From: Solenopsis invicta
Taxonomy: Eukaryota > Arthropoda > Insecta > Hymenoptera > Formicidae
Reading direction: 5' to 3'
DNA length: 64,000 nucleotides
Assembly: GCF_016802725.1 (NCBI RefSeq)
Contig: NC_052669.1
Span: 18,071,770-18,135,769 of the forward strand
Positions 1 to 9,554 of this stretch are shown piece after piece. The notes under the pieces were generated by a model. The model was not told the origin of the DNA, did not search any database, and was given only the letters and a program-made list of their open reading frames with translations. The first letter of the stretch is position 1; every line of letters begins with the position of its first letter. A program made the translations under genes and the position numbers.

Positions 1-1000
1 CTTTCTCTTTTAACGTGATTGTCCTTTAATTGTTTAGGCCTTCAGTTAGAAAGAGAAAGCATCGCGGTGATAGACATGGAGCGAGCGGCGATGTTATCTC
101 TATGGATATCCTCCTCTTCACTCCCCTCTCTTCCATCACGTTTTCCGTGCTACGTTTAAGCCGTAAAATTCAGAAAGAGAATTTCGGACGATTTCTGGGC
201 AAGGACGTAGAGAGACCAGAAAGCGCCCACTCTTTATAAATGTTTTTTATTTTGTTACAATGGCATATGCGTGCATACACATGATTTACAAATGACAATA
301 CGCGCGTTTAATGTAGCACAATAATAATAATAATGTAATAAAAATCAATGAAATATATGGATACTTATTTTTATTCTCTAACTTACAAGCGTGAGGATTA
401 TTGATCTGATTTCAATACAACCTTTCAACAGTTTTTACGAAATATCACGTAAAAATTAATCAAAACTTAAAAAAAATTAATAAAAAATTATATAATAATA
501 TACGATATAAGATATCGAAGCGTTAGTCGATAAACTAACGGATTTTAATCAAATTCTTCTCGATATTAACCTTTATTAACTAACAATAAGAGTGAGAAAA
601 TGCAATTTACTGAAATATTTTCGAAAAATTAAAGTTAAATAATGATTAAAATATACGCAGCAATTTTCTAAAAATTGTTTTTTTCAAGGCTAATGGTAAA
701 AACAAATATATAATCCCGTGTGATTTTTACAATTATTTTATGCAAAGTTGATTTGAAAAAAAATATTTATTACCTTTATTGTCGTCCAAGTGACGTATTT
801 TGTCAGTCCACAACAGGGCTAATTACAATGAAATAATACAAGGAAATATTTTTGAAAGTATTAAAAAGTGGAAAATTATAAATCAAATTGTATATATTTC
901 AGGTTTTACAAATTAATTTATTAATTTAACCTTAAATATTAAAAACAAATGTTGATCCCCTTTTCCCCACCCATCCGCGACGAAATCCATTTCTCCATCC
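1..1000. repeat. Dispersed repeat, copy A (inverted partner at 21377-22650)
   Basis: Positions 1 to about 1000 match the reverse complement of 21377-22650 almost continuously, apart from small indels. The match runs from the CT-rich start through the (AAT)n stretch near 328 to the GTTGATCCCCTTTTCC block near 949. Copy B extends into a (GA)n tract that would lie just left of base 1, so copy A is probably cut by the window edge. Reading frames inside it (for example 30-239) have no recognisable domain. The repeat may be the 3' flank of a duplicated gene rather than a transposon; I cannot tell which. Confidence 0.85.
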
Positions 1001-1490
1001 TTCTCTCGATCCTCCTCTCTATCCTCCTCTCCATTCTCCTCTTCAGCCTCCCTTCCATCTTCCTTTCCACCCTCCTCTTCCTCTCCAATTGCCTCTTCCT
1101 CCTCTTTCATCTCTACCGCCTCTTGCGGCTCTTATTGCGCCTCTTGCGCTTCTTCCGCCTCTTTGGTCTCGCCTACCTCATTTTCCATATCTGAAAAAAA
1201 ATAAATAATATTATAATATATAAATTGTAAAAAAGTAATTAAATAAAATACAACACCCATTTAAAAAATTAGTAGCATATATCTTACATTTTGTTTCTTT
1301 CCTCGAGATCTTTTCCTCCTCTCTTCGTCCTTTCTTTCTTTTTTTTCTCCTCCTTCTTTTCCACCTCTTCCTCTTCTTTCTCCTCCTCGCCCAATAATGC
1401 CTCTTCATCTACTCCTTCCTCAACATCTCTGTCAATCTCCATTTCCTCCTTTTCTTTCTTTTTCGCCTTTTTTCGCTGTCCTGACCTATA
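913..1490 (-). pseudogene. Acidic low-complexity coding-like remnant, two putative exons
   Basis: Read on the minus strand, 1486-1287 and 1194-913 encode Glu/Lys/Asp-rich peptide, with an AG acceptor-like site before each block and a GTAAGA donor-like site near 1287. The second block ends with the motif DGWGKGDQHL before a stop. A near-identical peptide ending occurs on the plus strand at about 21400-21470, directly after the condensin CAP-D2 pseudogene. The exons do not join in frame, and one in-frame stop lies in the second block, so this looks decayed. It may be the acidic C-terminal end of a duplicated CAP-D2-like gene. Purine-rich low-complexity DNA that happens to be open is the alternative. 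Confidence 0.4.
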
Positions 1491-1620
1491 TATTATAATT
1501 TTATCAATAACATACAATAAATTAATTTGGACATTTTTTAAAAACCTGCGCAACAATATCATAATCACAACGACACCGTAAAAATTACAGAATCAATCTC
1601 TTGGCTTAATAATTTGGACC

Positions 1621-1772
1621 TACCTTAACGCGAATATTTCAGAAGTTCGAATTTACGCATCAAATCAACGCATAGAGCATTATTTGTCCTTGTTTAACGT
1701 CCAATAAACTACAAAGACAATATATGCATTTGATACATACATTCGAACTTCTGGATTATTTGTGTTAAGATA
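1621..1772. repeat. Short foldback element
   Basis: The arms 1621-1668 and about 1724-1772 are inverted copies that share CAGAAGTTCGAAT and ATTCGAACTTCTG cores and the outer CTTAAC/GTTAAG words. The ~150-bp size with a short AT-rich loop fits a MITE-like foldback. No target duplication was resolved. Confidence 0.65.
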
Positions 1773-2460
1773 GATTCAGATTATTGAGCTAACAGGGAGT
1801 CATCCTGACGACAAAATGATATCAAAGTGATTACAAAATGTCGATCAATCACAATTTACTTTTATGTCATATTGACGCTATTATGACTCGTTGTTCTACT
1901 TGGGAAGAAGTTGATTCTAATACATAATTTTGCGGAATAAATGCATGTATTTACATATCCCAAACAAATACGTGTTTTAATATGCGTGTTGTTCGGGATG
2001 TTATAAAATGAAAAATGTTTCTACTTACATTTTTAAGCACTTGAATGCTGCACTCACTGCACTGCTTAAGTGACAGAATAATAATAACGACAGAATAATC
2101 GTACGTGACAATACACGAATTAAAAATGACAATCGATGGTTGGGAGCGGGAAGAACTAGCAACCGGCAATAGACGGTGGGGAGAGAAGCAAGATTCGCGG
2201 TTTCAACAGAGCTTTCAATTTGTTTTGAAGACGTTTAAACAAAACAAATCAGTTGCAATCGCGGATGCACTTTTAGCATATTTCGTGTTCACGTAGATAT
2301 AATAAATTTGAATGATTCGTATTGTTAATATTTGTATTTATTTACATTTATTAATCATAAACTTTCGCGCATTGGATTTATTTAATTAGCAATTTAAGAA
2401 AAATGGGTTTGTAAACAAGTTTAATTATCAGAGAAAGAAGATAAACGGCAAATCGAAAAA

Positions 2461-2683
2461 AATGGCAAATCGAAGTGACTTGAACGATACATGCACGTCT
2501 GAAAACTTTTATAAAAGGTGCATGTATAAAGATTGTATAAATGGACGTATGTCTCATGATAAACGTATATATAGATTTCCACTACCGACAGATGCTAGGC
2601 AAAATAGATGGATACGTACACGGAAAAAAAAGATTAGTTGCAACAGCAAGATTTTGAGTGTGCCAGCTAAATTTCAGTCGTAA
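2461..2683 (+). pseudogene. N-terminal half of a THAP domain (exon 1-like)
   Basis: The 73-aa frame from the ATG has CMYKDC (C-x4-C), then a YRFP motif and an Arg-Trp pair about 12 residues later. That is the order of the first half of a C2CH THAP zinc finger. The Cys-x2-His half and the AVPxxF motif are missing; the frame stops first. A strong donor-like GTAAGAG follows at 2741, but the stop at about 2681 lies before it. The missing half could be the exon at 17301, where THAP part two starts at a splice acceptor, with several elements inserted between. It could equally be an unrelated THAP fragment. THAP domains bind DNA and occur in P-element transposases and host proteins. Confidence 0.6.
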
Positions 2684-2759
2684 CATATGGATACCTAAAA
2701 TTTTAGCAGCATGGCCAATTTTAATTAGCTGTAAATATTGTAGGTAAGAGTTACAAGAA

Positions 2760-3143
2760 TTTAGCTACGACAGTCATTTTAACGTGTGGCTACAGTATAA
2801 CATATTGCAACGATTGACACATAATTTTATAAGGGGGACACGAATTTAGGTGCTTCTGATAATAATTTAGGTGCCATTGCAAATCCAACCTTGAATTCAG
2901 AGCTAAGATTGGGTCCACGACACCTACTTCAGTTTGCAATATTAATTATTAGGGTTAGCTATGACAGTCATTTTAACGTGTAGCTACAGTAAAACGTGTT
3001 TCAACGGTTGATACATAATTTTACATGAGAGACGCAAATTTAGGTGCTTCTGATAATATTTTAGGTGCCATTGCAAATCCAACCTTAAATCCAGAGCTAA
3101 GATTGTGTCCATGACACCTACTTCAGTTTGCAATATTATTTAT
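2760..3143. repeat. Tandem duplication, two ~190-bp units
   Basis: Unit one (about 2760-2951) and unit two (about 2953-3143) share the same order of words: TTAGCTA-GACAGTCATTTTAA, TTTAGGTGCTTCTGATAAT, TTGCAAATCCAACCTT and GACACCTACTTCAG. They differ by scattered substitutions. No coding potential is seen. Confidence 0.85.
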
Positions 3144-3157
3144 TAGGATTAGGTTCC

Positions 3158-3571
3158 AAAACGTCCTTTCCGAGAAAAACTTTACTCAAAATACATAGTA
3201 CACATAACGCATACTATATTATATCGAGTAAAATTTTCCTGTGAGAGGATGTTTCGGAATGTAGCTTACATCTTAAGTCCTATTTTTGAGCACATAGGAA
3301 TAATTTTCGCATAAAAAAATAGCAGAAGAATCAATGGAAAAATAGCATTTTATTATATTCATAGGCCAAAGTTATTCGACAGTTAAGTGTTTAAAAACAG
3401 AATCTTGTCCTATTATAATTTACAAAAATTATTTCTATGTGTTTAAAAATAGGACCTAAAATCTAAGCTACATTCCAAAACATCCTCTCAGAGGACAATT
3501 TTACTTGATATAATATAATATGCGATACGTGTACTATTTCAAGTAAAGTTTTTCTCGGAAAGGATGTTTAA
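3158..3571. mobile_element. Foldback MITE with ~150-bp inverted arms
   Basis: The left arm (about 3158-3310) and right arm (about 3415-3571) are near-perfect inverted copies. Outer ends read AAACGTCCTTTCCGAG and its inverted AAACATCCTTTCCGAG. Each arm also has an internal palindrome of its own around the TTTACT/AGTAAA words. There is no ORF, and a short AT-rich spacer separates the arms. Confidence 0.8.
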
Positions 3572-3694
3572 GATATATAGAAATAAATAAATCTGTAAAT
3601 ACATATAAAACACATTATATTTGTTCATAAAAAAGAAATATATTATATATAACATAAATTTTATATATAATATGTATATATATATATATATATA

Positions 3695-4103
3695 CCGGGT
3701 GTCCCAGACCACCCGTCCCACCCGATTTTTTCGTAAACGCGACATTTTAAAGAAAAATGTTTCAGACAAAAGTTGTAGGGTTTTAAAAGATCTATTTACT
3801 GATTTTATCAGTTTGACCTTGGATGGCGTCGCCAAGGTCAGATCAAAATAACATTAACTTTTTTAAATAGGACACCTCATTTTTGGTTCCAGAATCTAAT
3901 AGCTGGTGTCAAGACCTTTCCAAAACACTATAAGAAAGTTTATTTTTGTTGAGTACTTTCCGAGTTGTGAGGCTTGAAAGTTACGGTGTACTGTAACCTT
4001 CAAGCGTCATAACTCGGAAAGTCCTTAACCAAAATAAACTTATTTATAGTGTTTTGGAAAGCTCTCGAAATCGACTACAAGAAAATGCAATGAAAAATAT
4101 AAG
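3695..4103. repeat. Left TIR of the mariner-type element
   Basis: This is an inverted copy of 5969-6375. It carries a shorter inverted pair within itself (AAAGTACTC and the CGGAAAGTCCTT words around 3950-4030), so a single arm can also fold. Confidence 0.88.
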
Positions 4104-4129
4104 CAGAGGACACCGACTTCGCCCATGGT

Positions 4130-4330
4130 ATCACGTCGAATAATGCTTTCTCTCTCGACCCAGCGTCGAGCGAGGAGGATGCACTATCGTAAAGCCCCCC
4201 ACCACTTTCCGCCCGCACCCCGATCGTCGCCGCGCAGCCTAGACACACGTACGAGCGCGGCTCCGCGTGTGTGCGGCAGCCGAGCGCTAGCGTCGAGAGA
4301 CACCATTTCTGCCGGTGCGTGTACCTATAG
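4130..4330 (+). repeat. GC-rich 5' segment shared with 23845-24005
   Basis: This GC-rich block upstream of the transposase shares ATGCTTTCTCTCTCG, GCCCCCCACCA and CACGTACG words, in order, with 23845-24005. It is probably the promoter or 5' UTR of this element family, so the distant match is likely a relic of another copy. The local GC content contrasts with the AT-rich surroundings. Confidence 0.65.
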
Positions 4331-4590
4331 TCCTACGCGTAGAGTTTTGAAGATACCTAATTACCGAGATCTCTAACATTCGGTACAGCTCTATGATGCC
4401 GTTTATTCTTGATTTATTAATATTAATCTTCATTTAATGTTGATTATTGTAGCAATAAAGTAATTTTCACGAAAAAGCACCCTTACATACCACTCCTAAA
4501 AGTCATTGCTTAGAATTCATAATATTACGCAACTCGTCACCAATTCACGTTTTCTAATAAGCAACCCGGTCGTAAGCGTAATTTGTAGTT

Positions 4591-5646
4591 ATGCCTTACC
4601 CGAACGAAGAAGCTGCGTTAATGATGTCAGTTTTGGGTAGAGCTGGAAGTTTTCGAGCAGCTGAAATAATGTGGCGAAATGAATATCCCGATCATACACC
4701 ACATTCGCGCAAAGTTTTCAGTCGCTTACAACGTCGAATAATTGTAAAAGGTATTGTTCAGCCGGATCATAATAAGGGAAGGCAAATTCATCGATCAGTT
4801 CGTTCAGTAAGAGCACCTGATGTAATTGCATCTGCCTTTGTAACTCCGAATGATTCTTTAAAGCGACGAGCAAGAGATAGTGGAATAAGTCGAAGCACGA
4901 TCAGTCGAATTTTTCGTGAAAATTCATTCCATCCATATCGAATGTCACTTCACCAGGCCATGACATTGAACGATCATAGACAAAGACTGATATTCTGTAA
5001 TTGGATTACTCAACAATTACCTAATTTCCATAGAAGTATTTTATTTTCTGATGAGTGCACCTTTAAAAGTGACGGCGAAATAAACACACATAATTTTCGT
5101 TATTGGGCACAAGAGAATCCACATTGGTATCGAGAAATGGATCATCAACGTATCTGGAAAGTCAATGTTTGGTGCGGAATTGTTGATACGCATATCGTGG
5201 GACCATTTTTCTTTCAAGAGAATTTAAACCGTTTTTTATACGCCGATTTACTCGAAAACGAACTTCCACGTTTACTTGAAGATATTCCACTCCAATTACG
5301 TCTAAATATGTGGTTTCAACAGAATGGATGTCCCGCCCACACGTCTGTCATTGCTCGTCATCAACTGAACCGCATATTTCGCGGCCGATGGATAGGTAAA
5401 CATGGTCCACATAATTGGCCACCACGATCACCGGACCTTACAATTTTAGATTATTATTTGTGGGGACGAATAAAAGACCTTGTATACCGCGAACGACCTA
5501 CGACTGCAGAAGATATGAAAAACAGAATTCGACAAGTCATTCAGTCTCTAGATACTGACGAAATTCGTCGGGCGACGGATGATTTCCAAAGTAGGGTAAC
5601 AGCCTGTATAAATGCACGTGGTGGACATTTTGAACATCGAGACTGA
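4591..5646 (+). CDS. Tc1/mariner (IS630) family transposase, probably inactive
   Basis: The 351-aa protein has the usual length and layout of this superfamily. An N-terminal helix-turn-helix region (about residues 8-50) opens with the typical acidic EEAALMMSV-like segment and RAAEIMWRNEYPD. A second HTH-like stretch (SGISRSTISRIF) sits near residue 100. The DDE/D catalytic core starts at LFSDECTF (about residue 151), continues with WFQQNGCPAH (about 243) and ends at PDLTILDYYLWG (about 285). Counting between the second and third positions gives about 41 residues, so the layout is DD41D-like. The second acidic residue, normally Asp, is Asn here (QQNGCPAH), which should abolish metal-dependent cleavage. 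The start is the first ATG in a continuous frame. The frame is otherwise intact, which suggests recent loss of function or a variant catalytic site. Confidence 0.88.
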   Translation: MPYPNEEAALMMSVLGRAGSFRAAEIMWRNEYPDHTPHSRKVFSRLQRRIIVKGIVQPDHNKGRQIHRSVRSVRAPDVIASAFVTPNDSLKRRARDSGISRSTISRIFRENSFHPYRMSLHQAMTLNDHRQRLIFCNWITQQLPNFHRSILFSDECTFKSDGEINTHNFRYWAQENPHWYREMDHQRIWKVNVWCGIVDTHIVGPFFFQENLNRFLYADLLENELPRLLEDIPLQLRLNMWFQQNGCPAHTSVIARHQLNRIFRGRWIGKHGPHNWPPRSPDLTILDYYLWGRIKDLVYRERPTTAEDMKNRIRQVIQSLDTDEIRRATDDFQSRVTACINARGGHFEHRD

Positions 5647-5968
5647 ACAACATGCGTATGCACAAAGGTGACGGCAAGGGGAACCACCTTATGAAAGCAC
5701 CCCGATAAGGTGTAAGTACGATCTTGTTACCTACACGTGGTACACCTTAGGTAACGCTAATACCTACAGGCGGCACCGATTATTTCGTTTTTACATTTTA
5801 AAAATGTTACTTTGACTTATACCTTTATGCCCGAGATCGATCTCAAGGTCGAATTCAAGATCATCATCAGGTTGATCCCTCGAAATCATGCAAATTTTGT
5901 CTGAGCCATTTTTTTGTACAAGCACATCCCTACGTTTTAAAAGGGTGGGACGGGTGGTCTGAAACAGG
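5647..5968. other. Transposase 3' region up to right TIR
   Basis: No ORF was found. It contains short palindromic words around ACCACCTTATG and GATAAGGTG/CACCTTAG (5680-5760). It ends in a partial duplicate of the element's terminal sequence at 5938-5968. Confidence 0.5.
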
Positions 5969-6375
5969 TATATTTTTCATTGCATTTTCTTGTAGTCGAT
6001 TTTGAGAGCTTTCCAAAACACTATAAATAAGTTTATTTTGGTTAAGGACTTTCCGAGTTATGACGCTTGAAGGTAACAGTACACCGTAACTTTCAAGCCT
6101 CACAACTCGGAAAGTACTCAACAAAAATAAACTTTCTTATAGTGTTTTGGAAAGGTCTTGACACCAGCTATTAGATTCTGGAACCAAAAATGAGGTGTCC
6201 TATTTAAAAAAGTTAATGTTATTTTGATCTGACCTTGGCGACGCCATCCAAGGTCAAACTGATAAAATCAGTAAATAGATCTTTTAAAACCCTACAACTT
6301 TTGTCTGAAACATTTTTCTTTAAAATGTCGCGTTTACGAAAAAATCGGGTGGGACGGGTGGTCTCGGACACCCGG
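5969..6375. repeat. Right TIR of the mariner-type element
   Basis: Inverted copy of 3695-4103, ending GGACACCCGG before the TA target. Confidence 0.88.
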
Positions 6376-6521
6376 TATATATATATATATGTGTAAATAT
6401 AACATACATGCATACATAATATTTTTACATAAGTTCCTTTAATAATTAAGATAGCTTACTTTAATATAGTTTAAACGCACTATTTCATTATCGTACAAAT
6501 CAGAAATAGATATGAATAATT

Positions 6522-6527
6522 TTTATT
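6522..6527 (-). terminator. Polyadenylation signal for the 830-aa ORF
   Basis: AATAAA on the minus strand lies about 22 bp beyond the stop codon at 6549 and before the mariner element. It fits the 3' end of the transposase-like transcript, though AT-rich DNA yields such hexamers by chance. Confidence 0.4.
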
Positions 6528-6548
6528 AATATTTTATAAAATACGGTA

Positions 6549-9041
6549 TTAAATAGGATGATGCAAAATAACATATTGTTCACCAGTGCTTGCAGTATAA
6601 GCAAATAAAGGAAAAGAGTCGTACAAATTATCATATTTTACCGACAGCCACTTTGTATTTTGTTTCGACTTTACTTCAAAACCACCAATGTTGTCATTAA
6701 GACCTACATTTAATAAAGAAGAACAAACAAAAATTGGGACATTTTGATGAATAATAATAAGTTGAACTTCTACAAAAACAGGACAAGAACTTTTGTCAAT
6801 TCCATATGCCAATATCATTGTAGGTTGATATTTAGTACCTTTATAATTAACCCAATTGGCAATAAAACATGGTTTAGAAATTATATCCTTAGGTAATGAC
6901 AACGCAAAAAAATGAAAATAATCATGTTTAGTAATATCAAAAAATTTTCCTGATCCAATTTGAATAGTAGGAACAATGCTGTTTTGAGCCATAAGTCTAT
7001 AACAAAACGAAAGCTGATGTCGAATGGCAATAGAAAGAAGAATATTTTTTCTTGACGTAACAGTAAAAATTTTTTTTAAAATTTTATGAAAGCTTTCAAG
7101 TCTTATCACTGATAACAACATTGGTCCAGATTTTATCATAACACTTGCGTAATGAATCAAATTGTGATGTTTGGGTTTTAAACGTTGATTTGTACATTTT
7201 ACATATTGATTATGATGTTCTAAAACCAATATTTTAAATGCAGATGCAGATTCCTCTGATACTGACTTACTGGACAGAAACTCTATTATTTCTTTTAATA
7301 ACAAATATAATTTCCAGAATGGGTCATCAAATGATTTTACAAGGTGTCCAGTAATTATTCCGAAAAGTCTACAAAAGGTTAACATTTCTGAGGCTGTCAT
7401 TTTTAGTTTGCTTTTTGTTGCAAAATCGTCAGCAATACAAGGTGGTTTATTCTGTGCATCAAGACCATAATCAAACATTTGCAAACTGTAATTGAGACCT
7501 GCCAAGTTAAAATCACCTATATTAATAAAATTATTTATTATTGGAATCATATCATAGTGAGCGATACCTTCTGCAATATCATGCATCATATCAACATAGA
7601 TATTGTCTATTACGTGAAATGAAGTAACTGTGTTAAAAATACACTCTTCTTTGATTCCGGTTAAAGAAACGTTTTCTAAGGCTACATCAGCACTATAAGA
7701 TTCACGTGTTCTAAGAACAGATTCATCTTCCAGACAAGTAGTTTCAGAAATAGTACGATGTAATTTGCAAAACCTACATGTATAGTTTGCCCGGAAACTT
7801 TCAACAAACCCACACATGGCGTGAAGACCCAAATTGTCACCAAATAATAAACCTAGTACAAAGTATATTTTATAAATGTTACCATTTACATTAATTGTTA
7901 TTCCAACGTGTTCTAAAAAATTCAGCTCCTCAATTAAAGGTGCAAATGTTTTTTTGTTTCCAAATTCTTTACGATCTTGAGACTTAAACAAAAGAACCAA
8001 AAAGAAATTCTCCAAACGAGATATACATTCAGGCGGCAAACATGGTATATAGCAATAAACTCCTCCAAGAGAAGCACTATGTGACCCTAATGGATTGTTT
8101 ACTTCCCAATCATCGTAATACACAAATAGTGGTAAAACTATATCATTATTTTTAAAGCTTTCTCTTTTACTATGCCAAAGTTTGGATTGGATAAAGTTTT
8201 TTACACTATTTGATTTTTTAAGTGAATTAATATAAGAAATTGTTGCAGTAAAAGCGTCAGGTAGTTGAAAAAATTTTTGTAATACTTGTCTCAAAGGTAT
8301 GAAATAGCCACAAACATCTTTAATTTTTTCAGTAGTGGAAGTTCCAATTCTTTTGCGGATTCTTTTTTTATGTATGTAATATTTAACAGGAGCTATATAA
8401 TTGCCACAAGCCTTAAAATATTTCATGCGTTGGTATTCATTTCTAAGATGATCAAATTGATTTTCAAAACAATGAAACATTGATATAATATTTTCCATTG
8501 TTTCATTATTACAATTTAGAGCAGTAAAATGTGAAACAATTTTTTCTTTTAAGATAGAAATGTGACCACTTATGAGAAATGTACAACTGTCCTGAATAAT
8601 AGATTGAATGTATTTTCGCGGAATTGAAGATGTATAATACAATTTTGCAACAAAAGCATCACAACTTTTTCTTACGAGAGATTTAAATTCGATAGGAGTT
8701 ATTGACGAAGATTTATTGTTACTTAATTCTATTGAGATTACATCATTGTTACTTATATTAACATTGCTAATAAGACAGGATTCTTTTTTTCTTTCAATTT
8801 GTGTTTCAGTAGGTTCAATTAATACTTTAGATACATGTTGTTCAGAAGCAGGCCAAGCAGGAAAATTATGATTAGATCCAATTAAATGGCTTCGTAAAGA
8901 ATTCCATGAAGACCATTTACGATTGCATCCATCTTCACCACATTTAAAAATTGTTAATGAATCAATATGTTTAATGTTAAAATGTACTAAAAGACCATTA
9001 ACAGACGTAATAGTCTCTTTGCATAAAAAACATACAGGCAT
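6549..9041 (-). CDS. Large zinc-finger transposase-like protein (CACTA/Tnp2-like or KDZ-like), intact
   Basis: This is an 830-aa uninterrupted frame in a single exon. Residues 4-25 and about 34-58 form two Cys2/His2-type fingers (CFLC...H...H and CGEDGC...H...H). The central part resembles the RNase H-like core of large eukaryotic transposases of the Tnp2/CACTA kind. It has YYDDWEVNNPLGSH near residue 308, GDNLGLH near 401, a TCRFCKLH knuckle near 421, and DMMHDIAEG near 484. Between the first two lies RKEFGNKKTFAPLIEELNFL, a segment I recall from animal members of this family. The ATG sits just upstream of the first finger. The gene follows the SAM-domain gene on the same strand with only 34 bp between that gene's stop and this ATG, so both may share one transcript or terminal exon. 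The exact superfamily is uncertain. I found no flanking TIR for it, and it could be a domesticated gene, since the frame is free of lesions in a region otherwise full of pseudogenes. Confidence 0.75.
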   Translation of the reverse strand: MPVCFLCKETITSVNGLLVHFNIKHIDSLTIFKCGEDGCNRKWSSWNSLRSHLIGSNHNFPAWPASEQHVSKVLIEPTETQIERKKESCLISNVNISNNDVISIELSNNKSSSITPIEFKSLVRKSCDAFVAKLYYTSSIPRKYIQSIIQDSCTFLISGHISILKEKIVSHFTALNCNNETMENIISMFHCFENQFDHLRNEYQRMKYFKACGNYIAPVKYYIHKKRIRKRIGTSTTEKIKDVCGYFIPLRQVLQKFFQLPDAFTATISYINSLKKSNSVKNFIQSKLWHSKRESFKNNDIVLPLFVYYDDWEVNNPLGSHSASLGGVYCYIPCLPPECISRLENFFLVLLFKSQDRKEFGNKKTFAPLIEELNFLEHVGITINVNGNIYKIYFVLGLLFGDNLGLHAMCGFVESFRANYTCRFCKLHRTISETTCLEDESVLRTRESYSADVALENVSLTGIKEECIFNTVTSFHVIDNIYVDMMHDIAEGIAHYDMIPIINNFINIGDFNLAGLNYSLQMFDYGLDAQNKPPCIADDFATKSKLKMTASEMLTFCRLFGIITGHLVKSFDDPFWKLYLLLKEIIEFLSSKSVSEESASAFKILVLEHHNQYVKCTNQRLKPKHHNLIHYASVMIKSGPMLLSVIRLESFHKILKKIFTVTSRKNILLSIAIRHQLSFCYRLMAQNSIVPTIQIGSGKFFDITKHDYFHFFALSLPKDIISKPCFIANWVNYKGTKYQPTMILAYGIDKSSCPVFVEVQLIIIHQNVPIFVCSSLLNVGLNDNIGGFEVKSKQNTKWLSVKYDNLYDSFPLFAYTASTGEQYVILHHPI

Positions 9042-9075
9042 GATACAATCTGAATAATTTTAACGTTTTAAAATT

Positions 9076-9501
9076 TTAAAGTAATTTATATTCTTGAATT
9101 CTTGCTAAAACGGCACTAGTAAGCTGGGAATTCTTTCGCTTGTCCCACGTAGTTTCAAAGTCGTACACAGCTCTTTGCAAAAACATAAATACTTGGCCTA
9201 CTTCAAAAGGATATCGGATATTTAAAGCATTGCAAGACTTTACAATAAAATCTATGGCTCTTAATGGTGTCTCCACTTCGTACCTGTAGTTATTGATGAC
9301 AACAAAACATTGACTAATGTCGTCAAAACTAGGGCCAACTATTATTGCAATAGGTTGCGAGGTTAAACCAAATGAATGTAATTTGATCGTTCGCTCATGT
9401 AATCTTGTTTCAAGATCAGCAATTGTCTGCAAAAAAAGATAATTTTATGAGATAAATATGATTTAAATATTTAAATTTTAATAGTTTATTTATTCTATAC
9501 G

Positions 9502-9554
<53 letters not shown>

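Larger units (their letters stand above)
3695..6375 (+). mobile_element. Tc1/mariner-type element with long TIRs
   Basis: The ends are CCGGGTGTCC... and ...GGACACCCGG, flanked by TA on both sides inside TA microsatellite DNA, which is the target used by IS630/Tc1/mariner elements. The terminal inverted repeats are about 410 bp (3695-4103 and 5969-6375), much longer than in classical mariners. A 351-aa transposase lies between them. At 5938-5968, just inside the right arm, an extra fragment of the element's terminal motif (GGGTGGGACGGGTGGTCTG) suggests an internal rearrangement or a nested deletion derivative. Confidence 0.9.

Noticed and set aside
30..239. 69-aa frame at the window start
   Set aside because: It lies in a dispersed repeat, its inverted copy does not keep the frame (MITE insertion, indels), and no domain is seen.
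949..1194. Ser/Leu/Phe-rich frame
   Set aside because: It is the antisense shadow of the purine-rich acidic stretch.
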